Shown here piece after piece: positions 9,501 through 16,591 of a stretch of DNA of 64,000 bases. The stretch spans positions 186,001 to 250,000 of the forward strand of contig JAIEMP010000010.1 of assembly GCA_019752045.1 (NCBI GenBank), written 5' to 3'. The notes below the pieces were generated by a model. The model saw only the letters and a list, made by a program, of their open reading frames with translations, made no database searches and was not told where the DNA came from. The DNA is from Chitinophagaceae bacterium. Lineage in GTDB: Bacteria > Bacteroidota > Bacteroidia > Chitinophagales > Chitinophagaceae. Each line of letters begins with the position of its first letter. Positions within the stretch are counted from its first letter, which is position 1. The position numbers were made by a program, and so were the translations under genes.

Positions 9501-11072
9501 GCAGGCGCATCAGCAACATTCTCTGTTGCAGCTACAGGTTCACCGCTCAGTTATCAATGGCAGGTGAGTACCGATAACGGTTCAAACTTTACAAATATCG
9601 GCGGACAAACTGCTGCAACCCTTACATTGAATGCAGTTACTGCGGGCATGAATAATAATCAGTACCGTTGTGTAGTAAGCAGCACCTGTCCTGCAAGCAT
9701 CAATTCAAATGCAGCTTTGTTAACTGTAAATACTGCAGCATCTGTTGCTTCCAATCCTTCCAATACTGTTGTGTGCGAAGGAACTTCAGCGTCATTTAAT
9801 GTAACAGCAAGCGGTACCATCAACTCATACCAGTGGCAGATAAGTACAAACGGTGGAGTAAATTTCAATGATATACCGGGAGCAACTTCATCGGTATTAA
9901 ATCTGTCTGCAGTTTCTGCTGCCATGAATTCGTATCAATACCGTTGTATTGTAAACGGAGTTTGTAACACGGTTAATTCAAATGCAGCTACTTTAACGGT
10001 GAACCGTGCTCCTGCTGTCAGTGCAGGTCCGCAAAGTGTTACGGTTTGTCCCGGTAGTTCTAACATTTTCAGTGTAAATGCCACAGGTACATCCATTACC
10101 TATCAATGGCAGGTAAGTACAGATGGCGGTGCATCATTCACGAACATCAATGGTGAAACAGCTGCTTCGTTAACCATTTCAGGCATCACAACAGCACAAA
10201 ACAATTATCGCTACCGTTGTATTGTAAATGGTGTGTGTGCACCTGCTGCCACCACAACAGCAGCAACATTGTCTGTGCGTAATCCGGTAGCAATATCCGG
10301 TCAACCTGTGCAGGCAACTGTTTGTATAGGCAACAATACTTCGTTCAGCATTGCTGCATCCGGCAACGGATTAACCTATCAGTGGCAGGTAAGTACAGAT
10401 GGTGGAAATTCTTTCACAGCTATTACCGGTGCAACACAATCTGTTTATAATCTTAATACAGTTGCAATGGCTCTTAACAACAACCAGTACCGTTGTGTAT
10501 TGAATGGTGATTGCAATACCACTACTTCAAACCCGGCATTGCTGAAAGTAAATCCATTGCCAATGGTGCAACTCAGCTCCGATCCGTTTTTGAGTTTATA
10601 TCCCGGTTTAACAACCACATTGAAGGCAACTGTAACTGCACCAACGCCGGTAAGTTTTGTATGGTACAGAAACAACAATGTGATTCCGGGTGCAAATGCC
10701 AATTCATTAACTGTGAATATTGATGGTTTGGGTGAATATAAAACCATGGTTACAGATGCAAACGGATGTGTAAATACATCAGCCATGTTCCGCATTGCAG
10801 ACTCAATAAGTTCTAAGATGTTTGTTTATCCGAACCCCAATGCAGGATTATTTCAGGTTCGCTACTATGCAGCACCCAACAATCTGCAGGCAAAAATGAT
10901 TACCATGTACGATTCAAGAGGCGCTGTTGTTTACAGAAAAAATTATACGGTTACAGGTCCTTATGATCAGTTAACGGTAAATATGACGGGCTATGGAAAA
11001 GGTTATTACTTATTGGAACTGGCAGATCAGTCCGGCAAACGGATTGCATCGGCTAAAGTAATTTTGTATTAA
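6579..11072 (+). CDS. Large cell-surface protein: Asp-box propeller, Ig-like repeats, T9SS sorting domain
   Basis: The protein has 1497 residues. The N-terminus has a lipobox-like FFSC (Cys near residue 17). Residues about 80-770 form a sortilin/BNR-type beta-propeller with Asp-box motifs: STDGGNTW (about 247), STDGGVNW (about 349), SSNAGQTW (about 399) and STNAGASW (about 681). Six Ig-like repeats of about 91 residues follow (about 780-1325, nucleotides 8916-10555), each with a Cys after the first strand and a YRC near the end, forming a likely disulfide. A divergent seventh repeat lacks these Cys. The last 85 residues (from FVYPNPNAG) are a type A T9SS C-terminal domain, so it should be exported by the Type IX system. 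It is probably an adhesin or a carbohydrate/protein-binding surface protein; catalysis is not shown. Confidence 0.88.
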   Translation: MRQFFVYAFSALFFFSCNTSSNNKTEENDAYDNPMARQLLEEEKMKDPALGFVPYERLYNAITYTEAAKQSLAPNASLPWEERGPIYDSVGPSNGNRRGGGASPTGAYTSGRMRAFLLDTLNDPTGNTVFTGGVAGGVWKCTNFLSAIPNWQPVNDYFDNLAIASICQDPTNPSVIYFATGEATSNSDAVFGKGVWKSINAGNTFNLLPATANYIRNFKIECDAAGNVYLASRSVTSPVNQPNGLIRSTDGGNTWVNITPNNLTTNTTCTDFEFTASGKLNATFGYLGSIVNHRYTSNPATVTPGGWSSGNGFRVSNAAARRTELAVMGETLYAVTVNTSNNADSCYLSTDGGVNWALQNSTLMPTGLSNGQGWYNLTLAINPTNPSEIMCGGLDAYRSSNAGQTWTRATFWVSTSPYVHADHHYMFYWIKNSETRIIMGTDGGLFYSANNGVSYVDKNRNLGIKQFYSVAIHPTAGSPYLLAGAQDNGTHQLKNPGLSYSIEVTGGDGMYVHINQQNPQIQFGSYVFNQYRRTVNGGLTWSPVNLSSTGLFVNPFTYDDAQNIMYSSNGGNGQIRRWDNANTSSTSVTIPIAAAGGSTALTALHVTPNTANRVYLGTNNGRVLRLDNANTVDATTIDANTTTITGSSFPSGYINCVNTGTDDNNLVAVFTNYGVNNVWVSTNAGASWIAVDGNLPDMPVRWALYDPGRNDRLYIATEAGVYHTDLINGASTIWTPEAGFPTVRTDMLKMRTSDSTIAAGTHGRGVFTAKIPSGCTATTISSQPQNTTVCEGANASFTVSVNGTSPAYQWQVSTDGGTNFTNISGATAATLNLNGVTIAMNNRQYRCVVSGECAGASISTPAVLSISNSLAVTGQPQNNNVCAGANAAFSVTASGASVTYQWEVSVNNGVSYAPVTGATNAALNLTGVTLTMTNNRYRCIVSSACASSVVTNYGLLTVNENAAVSSQPTNQTVCAGASATFSVAATGSPLSYQWQVSTDNGSNFTNIGGQTAATLTLNAVTAGMNNNQYRCVVSSTCPASINSNAALLTVNTAASVASNPSNTVVCEGTSASFNVTASGTINSYQWQISTNGGVNFNDIPGATSSVLNLSAVSAAMNSYQYRCIVNGVCNTVNSNAATLTVNRAPAVSAGPQSVTVCPGSSNIFSVNATGTSITYQWQVSTDGGASFTNINGETAASLTISGITTAQNNYRYRCIVNGVCAPAATTTAATLSVRNPVAISGQPVQATVCIGNNTSFSIAASGNGLTYQWQVSTDGGNSFTAITGATQSVYNLNTVAMALNNNQYRCVLNGDCNTTTSNPALLKVNPLPMVQLSSDPFLSLYPGLTTTLKATVTAPTPVSFVWYRNNNVIPGANANSLTVNIDGLGEYKTMVTDANGCVNTSAMFRIADSISSKMFVYPNPNAGLFQVRYYAAPNNLQAKMITMYDSRGAVVYRKNYTVTGPYDQLTVNMTGYGKGYYLLELADQSGKRIASAKVILY
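8916..10555 (+). repeat. Six tandem coding repeats of about 273-276 bp (Ig-like domains)
   Basis: Units start near 8916, 9194, 9469, 9745, 10018 and 10293. Each encodes SxQPxxxxVC at the start, YQWQVSTDGG in the middle and YRC near the end. The copies differ at many synonymous and replacement sites, so expansion is not recent. Confidence 0.85.
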
Positions 11073-11093
11073 CTGATCTCAGCTATCGTTTTT

Positions 11094-11126
11094 AAAACCG
11101 CCTGCAGGAACAGGCGGTTTTTTTAT
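11094..11126 (+). terminator. Terminator of the T9SS surface protein gene
   Basis: A perfect 11-bp stem (11094-11104 with 11111-11121) with loop CAGGAA leads into a T-run. It lies 22 bases after the stop. Confidence 0.92.
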
Positions 11127-11151
11127 ACATTACTGTGCTATATTTATTGCA

Positions 11152-11643
11152 ATGAAACAACTACATTCTTTATTCATATTTGTACTGCTGTTACCCTGCC
11201 TGATCAACGCTCAACAACAGTTAAATACAGGAATTGTAAAAGCAAAAGTATTTTATCAATATCGTTCACAAGGAACACAAATGGTTGATGAGAAAGGTGA
11301 ACCTTTACAGCAGGCTGCAACTAAAATACATTTTGTTGTACTGGAAGTGAAGGGAACACAGTCACCTGTTGTTGATTCGTTATTTTATTTCGGTCACTAC
11401 TACCCTTGCACTGTTTCCGGCATCAGCAATCCCAAATGGAATATCGGCACAGTAAAACGAACGGGCAAAACAGCTGCATGGAAACTGCAGCCCGGAAGCA
11501 GTTTATGGATGATTGAATTTAATCCAACGCTAAAACCAATGAAATACAAACCGGCTGCACGGATAAAAGGAAAAACAGGCAGAAAGAAATTTGTAACAAC
11601 CGTTTCAGCAGAAGCAGAACTTGAAACTGAACAGGCACAATAA
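11152..11643 (+). CDS. Exported protein of unknown function
   Basis: The protein has 163 residues. A clear signal peptide (about residues 1-20, cleavage before QQQLNTG) leads a small basic protein with several predicted beta-strands and a Lys-rich tail. A box TATATTTA at 11139-11146 lies five bases before the ATG. Eight bases separate it from the next gene, so the two are likely co-transcribed. I do not recognise the family. Confidence 0.72.
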   Translation: MKQLHSLFIFVLLLPCLINAQQQLNTGIVKAKVFYQYRSQGTQMVDEKGEPLQQAATKIHFVVLEVKGTQSPVVDSLFYFGHYYPCTVSGISNPKWNIGTVKRTGKTAAWKLQPGSSLWMIEFNPTLKPMKYKPAARIKGKTGRKKFVTTVSAEAELETEQAQ

Positions 11644-11651
11644 TATAATCC

Positions 11652-12203
11652 ATGTTATACGCAACAACCGTCTCAAACAAAGAAGAACTGCAGCAGATAC
11701 TTGATCTGCAACAAATGTATTTAAGCGGAGAAAATGATACCGCTACAGAAAAAGACCAGGGCTTTGTAACAGTAAAACATTCGCTGGACGTATTGCAGCA
11801 AATGCATGCACTCTCACCCAGTATTATTGTAAAAGATGGAGATGCAGTAATTGCTTATGCATTGGTGATGACCAAAGAATGCCGTCAGTTTATTCCGGTG
11901 CTGATGCCCATGTTTGAAACCTTGCAAGAAATCAAATACAAAGACCATCCTTTAGCTTCTTATTCATTTTATGTAATGGGACAGGTTTGTGTGCATGAGA
12001 ATTACCGTGGAAAGGGTGTATTTGAAATGCTGTATCAACAGCACAAAAAATTACTAAGCACTCAGTATGATTTCGTAGTAACAGAAATTGCCACCAGAAA
12101 CACACGGTCCATCCGTGCACATGAAAAAGTAGGATTTAAAACTGTGCATACATTTAAAGATGTTACAGATGAATGGGCCATTGTTTTATGGGACTGGACC
12201 TAA
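11652..12203 (+). CDS. GNAT-family N-acetyltransferase
   Basis: The protein has 183 residues and is cytoplasmic. The acetyl-CoA binding motif A is visible as QVCVHENYRGKG (residues 111-122), with beta-strand 4 before it (YSFYVMG) and the helix 4 region NTRSIRAHEKVGF near the C-terminus, the usual asparagine/alpha-4 element of GNAT enzymes. The substrate cannot be told. The gene follows the small exported protein by eight bases. Confidence 0.85.
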   Translation: MLYATTVSNKEELQQILDLQQMYLSGENDTATEKDQGFVTVKHSLDVLQQMHALSPSIIVKDGDAVIAYALVMTKECRQFIPVLMPMFETLQEIKYKDHPLASYSFYVMGQVCVHENYRGKGVFEMLYQQHKKLLSTQYDFVVTEIATRNTRSIRAHEKVGFKTVHTFKDVTDEWAIVLWDWT

Positions 12204-12299
12204 GCTGATTGCTGAACAGATATTTTCTGTACATTCATTTTTGCAGAGTTGCCCGGAGATATTACTGCAAGCGTTTATTCAACTTTACAAACAACGTGT

Positions 12300-13817
12300 A
12301 TGAAACTGAAATTACTGACAGCCTGCATCGTTTTGTTCGCATTTCATTCAACTGCTCAGCAACCTGCTTTTATCACCGATAGCCTTGAACGCTATATTGA
12401 AAGAGGCATGAAAGAATGGAATATTCCGGGCTTGTCGATCGCCATTGTAAAAGATGGCAAAACTATTTTCATGAAAGGTTATGGCGTTAAAGAAGTGGGC
12501 AAACCGGAAAAGGTAGATGAGAATACACTGTTCATCATTGCATCTAACTCCAAATTGTTTACCGGAACTTCTTTATCTAATCTTGATTATGAAAAAAAAT
12601 TGTCCTTAGAAGATAAGGTAACAAAATATATTCCCTGGTTTCGTTTATACGATTCTACTTCCACTGCATTGGCTACTGTGAGAGATATGCTTTGTCATCG
12701 GTTAGGAACAAAAACTTTCCAGGGCGATTTTACTTTCTGGAACAGTAACTTATCGAAAGACTCGATCATTTACAAAATGCGTTTCTTAAAACCATCAGGA
12801 CAATTCAGACAGGACTATGGTTATTGCAATTCCGGTTTTTTAGTTGCAGGTGAAATACTGCAGAAAGTAACAGGCATCACATGGGAACAATATGTAAGTG
12901 AAAATATTCTGCAACCTGTTGGCATGACAAATACATATATGAATACGGCAGGCATGGGCAAACGTAACAATGTAGCTGCACCCTACTCTAACTCATTTGG
13001 CAAGTTGAGTAAACTGCCATACGATGAAATTGATAATCTTGGTCCGGCAACAAGTATGGTAAGCTGTGTAAGTGATTTAAGCAAATGGTTGAAGTTTCAA
13101 TTAGACAGTGGTAAAGCAGATGGTAAACAAATTCTTCCATGGCAAGTGTTACAGAGAACAAGAGATGGAAATATTTTAACCGGATCAAGAAAATCGCCTT
13201 ACTATCCAACACATTTCCGTGCATATGGTTTGGGTGAATACATGACCGATTATAATGGTCGCCAGGTTTATTGGCATACAGGTGGTGCTTTTGGTTTTGT
13301 TACCAATGTATGTTTTGTACCCGAAGAAAAATTAGGCATTACCATTTTAACCAACAACGATAATCAAAACTTTTTTGAAGCATTGCGTTACCAGATACTG
13401 GATGCTTATCTGGGAGTAAAGTATACTGATCGCAGTGCGTTTATGCAGCAGTTTCAGGCGCAGGATAATGCACTCAACGAATCGCTCTGGAAAAAATGGG
13501 ATGATCGTGTAAATAAAAAACCGGCATTACCTGTACCGGCTGATGCTTTTGTTGGCACTTATTTCAATCATGTGTATGGCAATATGCAGATAGTAAAAGA
13601 AAACAATCAACTGAAAGTGTTGCTTAGTCATCACCCCAACATCACCGGTAAACTGGAGTACATTGATAATAAAAATTTCCTGCTCACCTGGAGCCACCCG
13701 GGATATGGAAAATTTGCAGTGCCGTTTGAACTGGATAATGGAAAGGTAAAAGCGATTGAAATAAAAGCTGCCGACTTTGTAGAATACGATGGGTATGTAT
13801 TTTTGAAAAAAAATTAA
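12300..13817 (+). CDS. Serine hydrolase of the beta-lactamase / penicillin-binding (class C-like) family
   Basis: The protein has 505 residues from the ATG at 12300, which starts a signal peptide (cleavage after about residue 19); an in-frame upstream start at 12249 has no support. The beta-lactamase-fold motifs are present: S82-x-x-K85 (in ASNSKLF), Y175-x-N177 (YCN) and H326-T-G. About 100 C-terminal residues form an extra beta domain, as in many Bacteroidota paralogs annotated as serine hydrolases, esterases or D-aminopeptidases. It acts in the periplasm. The SxxK context is ASNSK rather than the common GSxSK, but the catalytic pair is intact. No AmpR-type regulator lies nearby, so antibiotic resistance is not implied. 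Confidence 0.9.
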   Translation: MKLKLLTACIVLFAFHSTAQQPAFITDSLERYIERGMKEWNIPGLSIAIVKDGKTIFMKGYGVKEVGKPEKVDENTLFIIASNSKLFTGTSLSNLDYEKKLSLEDKVTKYIPWFRLYDSTSTALATVRDMLCHRLGTKTFQGDFTFWNSNLSKDSIIYKMRFLKPSGQFRQDYGYCNSGFLVAGEILQKVTGITWEQYVSENILQPVGMTNTYMNTAGMGKRNNVAAPYSNSFGKLSKLPYDEIDNLGPATSMVSCVSDLSKWLKFQLDSGKADGKQILPWQVLQRTRDGNILTGSRKSPYYPTHFRAYGLGEYMTDYNGRQVYWHTGGAFGFVTNVCFVPEEKLGITILTNNDNQNFFEALRYQILDAYLGVKYTDRSAFMQQFQAQDNALNESLWKKWDDRVNKKPALPVPADAFVGTYFNHVYGNMQIVKENNQLKVLLSHHPNITGKLEYIDNKNFLLTWSHPGYGKFAVPFELDNGKVKAIEIKAADFVEYDGYVFLKKN

Positions 13818-13871
13818 ACCACAGTTTTCACAGCATCATAACAACAAAAACAATTTTACAACAAATACAAC

Positions 13872-15158
13872 ATGAGAAAACTAATCACATTTTTTTTACT
13901 GATGATTGCAGGCAACATCTTGTCTGCACAGAACATGCAACAATTGATTGATGCAAAAGCGAAGGCCATTTTACCCAAAGTAATTGAATGGCGGAGAAAC
14001 ATTCATCAAAACCCTGAGCTGGGCAACCGTGAATTTAAAACCATGGAACTAATTGCAGCCCACTTAAAAAAATTAGGACTCGATGTAAAAACAAATGTGG
14101 CAAAAACAGGAGTCGTTGCCATCTTAAAAGGCGGCAAACCCGGACCTGTCGTGGCATTGCGTGCAGATATTGATGCATTGCCCATTAAAGAACGTACTGA
14201 TGTTCCTTACAAATCAAATGTCATTGCAGAATACTTAGGTGCACAGGTTCCTGTGATGCATGCATGCGGTCATGATACACATGTTGCTATTTTAATGGGA
14301 ACTGCTGAGGTGCTGGTTTCGATGCAAAAAGATATTCCCGGTACGGTTAAATTTATTTTTCAACCTGCTGAAGAAGGTTCGCCCGGCACTGAAGAAGGCG
14401 GAGCTGCCTTAATGGTAAAAGAAGGCGTAATGGAAAATCCCAAAGTAGATGCCATTTTCGGATTACATATTTCAAGTGGATTAGAAGTTGGAAAAATAAA
14501 ATACAAAAGCGGTGCCTTTATGGCCAGCAGCGATTGGTTCAGCATAAAAGTAAAAGGAAAAGGCGCTCATGGTTCGGCTCCATGGCTGGGTATAGATCCT
14601 ATTATGGTTTCAACACAAATCATTAATGGATTGCAAACCATTGTAAGTCGTAGTGAAGATTTAACCAAAGCTCCTGTTGTTATTACTGTAGGAAAATTTC
14701 AGGGCGGTGTAAGAGAAAATATTATTCCTGAAGAAGTAACGTTCAGCGGTACGATCCGTACACTCGATGGAGCCATGCAAAAAGATGTGTGGGAAAAAAT
14801 CCGCAGAGTGGCAACCAATATTGCCGAAGCTAATGGCGCAACTGCTGAAGTAACCATTGAAACCAAAACACTGGTTACTTACAACACACCCGAACTGGTT
14901 TCCATGATGATTCCTTCTTTACAAACAGCAGCAGGAAAAGAAAATGCAACAGAAGGAATTTGGACAACAGGTGCAGAAGATTTTTCGTTCTTTGGTGAAA
15001 AAGCTCCTGCTTTCTTTTTTAATTTGGGAGGAATGCCAAAAGGCGGACAACCAACGGGTCATCATACACCTGATTTTTTTATTGACGATAGTCAGCTGGA
15101 TATTGGTGTAAAAGCATTTTGTAATCTGGTATTTGATTATGGAAAGTTGAAAAAATAA
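13872..15158 (+). CDS. Exported M20D amidohydrolase (hippurate hydrolase-like), copy 1
   Basis: The protein has 428 residues with a signal peptide (cleavage after SAQ, about residue 20). Peptidase M20D enzymes hydrolyse N-acyl amino acids or similar amides with a dinuclear metal centre. Metal and active-site motifs are present: C132-G-H134-D in HACGHDTH, PAEEG with the paired acidic residues, GLHISS, and the C-terminal GAEDFSFF and HHTPDF. The next gene, 24 bases downstream, encodes a close paralog with the same Cys132 position, so the two are a tandem duplication. Export suggests scavenging of acylated amino acids; the substrate is not known. Confidence 0.92.
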   Translation: MRKLITFFLLMIAGNILSAQNMQQLIDAKAKAILPKVIEWRRNIHQNPELGNREFKTMELIAAHLKKLGLDVKTNVAKTGVVAILKGGKPGPVVALRADIDALPIKERTDVPYKSNVIAEYLGAQVPVMHACGHDTHVAILMGTAEVLVSMQKDIPGTVKFIFQPAEEGSPGTEEGGAALMVKEGVMENPKVDAIFGLHISSGLEVGKIKYKSGAFMASSDWFSIKVKGKGAHGSAPWLGIDPIMVSTQIINGLQTIVSRSEDLTKAPVVITVGKFQGGVRENIIPEEVTFSGTIRTLDGAMQKDVWEKIRRVATNIAEANGATAEVTIETKTLVTYNTPELVSMMIPSLQTAAGKENATEGIWTTGAEDFSFFGEKAPAFFFNLGGMPKGGQPTGHHTPDFFIDDSQLDIGVKAFCNLVFDYGKLKK

Positions 15159-15182
15159 CTGCTCTGTCTTTTACCTTACGAC

Positions 15183-16475
15183 ATGTATAAATTTATTGGA
15201 CTTTTTATTTTGATTTTCGGTTTTGTTACATCAGTTGCACAAACAACAGAGCAATTGATTGAAGCAAAAGCAAAAGCTATTTTGCCAAAGTTGATTGACT
15301 GGCGCAGGCATATCCATCAAAACCCCGAACTGAGTAACAGAGAATTTAAAACGATGGAATATGTAGCAGCTCATTTAAGAAAATTGGGACTGGAAGTAAA
15401 GACAGGTGTTGCCAAAACAGGTGTTGTTGCTTTATTAAAAGGAAGTAAACCCGGCCCTGTGGTTGCATTACGTGCAGATATGGATGCATTACCTGTATTG
15501 GAAAGAACCGATATTCCGTTTAAATCAACTGTTGTTGCAGAGTATCTCGGCAAACAAACTCCTGTAATGCATGCATGCGGCCACGATGCACACACGGCTA
15601 TCCTGATGGCAACAGCCGAAGTATTAACAAGTATGAAAAAACAGTTAGCCGGTACTGTTAAGTTCATCTTTCAACCTGCAGAAGAAGGTGCTCCGGCAGG
15701 TGAAGATGGTGGTGCAGAGTTGATGGTAAAAGAAAATGTCATGGTCAATCCAAAAGTAGATGTGATTTTTGGATTACATATGGCTGCTTCACTTGAAGCA
15801 GGAAAAATCAGTTATACAAAAGGGGCTGCATTGTCCAGTGCCGATTTTTTTACACTGAAAATAAAAGGAAAAGCAGCGCATGGCTCTACCCCATGGCTTG
15901 CTGTTGATCCGGTGATTGTATCTATGCAGATCATTAATGCCTGGCAAACCATTGTAAGCCGGAATGAAGATCTTACAAAATCACCTGTTGTAATTTCTGT
16001 TGGAAAAATCAATGGAGGTGTAAGAGAAAATATTATTCCTGAAGAAGTATTGATTGGCGGAACTATACGGACACTTGACGGAGCAATTCAGAAAGATGTA
16101 CATGCACGTATGCAACTCATCGTAAAAAATATTGCTGAAGCAAATGCTGCAGAAGCTGAGCTGATTATAAAAAGCAGAACACTGGTAACATATAATGATC
16201 CGCAGTTAACAGATGTCATGCTTCCTTCACTGTTTTCAGCAGCAGGCAAAGAGCAGGTAATTGCTGAGCCCTGGAAAATGAACAGCGAAGATTTTTCTTA
16301 TTATGGTGAACATGCTCCTGCCCTTTTTATAGGATTGGGAGGAATGACCAAAGGAGCAGATCCAAAAAAAATTGCTGATCACCATACTCCTGATTTTTTT
16401 ATTGATGACAGTCAGTTGCATATTGGTGTAAAAGCTTTTTGCTACATGGTGATGGCTTTCGGAAAATTAAAATAA
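15183..16475 (+). CDS. Exported M20D amidohydrolase, copy 2 (tandem paralog)
   Basis: The protein has 430 residues with a signal peptide of about 20 residues. It aligns with copy 1 over its whole length and has the same metal motif (C132-G-H134-D in HACGHDAH), PAEEG, GLHM and HHTPDFFIDDSQL. Differences cluster around the lid domain and near the end: SEDFSYYG replaces AEDFSFFG, and a KGADPKKIA insert precedes HHTPDF. Both copies keep all visible catalytic residues, so both are probably active, perhaps with different acyl or amino acid preference. A strong terminator follows. Confidence 0.92.
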   Translation: MYKFIGLFILIFGFVTSVAQTTEQLIEAKAKAILPKLIDWRRHIHQNPELSNREFKTMEYVAAHLRKLGLEVKTGVAKTGVVALLKGSKPGPVVALRADMDALPVLERTDIPFKSTVVAEYLGKQTPVMHACGHDAHTAILMATAEVLTSMKKQLAGTVKFIFQPAEEGAPAGEDGGAELMVKENVMVNPKVDVIFGLHMAASLEAGKISYTKGAALSSADFFTLKIKGKAAHGSTPWLAVDPVIVSMQIINAWQTIVSRNEDLTKSPVVISVGKINGGVRENIIPEEVLIGGTIRTLDGAIQKDVHARMQLIVKNIAEANAAEAELIIKSRTLVTYNDPQLTDVMLPSLFSAAGKEQVIAEPWKMNSEDFSYYGEHAPALFIGLGGMTKGADPKKIADHHTPDFFIDDSQLHIGVKAFCYMVMAFGKLK

Positions 16476-16490
16476 TATACACCGCTTTTA

Positions 16491-16519
16491 GAAAGCCTCC
16501 TGAAACGGAGGCTTTTTTG
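16491..16519 (+). terminator. Terminator of the amidohydrolase pair
   Basis: An 8-bp stem (16493-16500 with 16507-16514) is followed by a T-run, 18 bases after the stop. Confidence 0.9.
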
Positions 16520-16591
16520 TGTTTGTCCCCTGAAAGTGGTATTGACAGCACTTGTCATTCTCTCTACCTTACCCTCACAAATCAACTAATT

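Noticed and set aside
8916-10555. Regular repeat spacing suggestive of a CRISPR or satellite array
   Set aside because: The period is 273-276 bases, the reading frame is kept, and each unit encodes an Ig-like domain.
12249-12299. Upstream start for the beta-lactamase-like gene
   Set aside because: It would add 17 residues before a good signal peptide.
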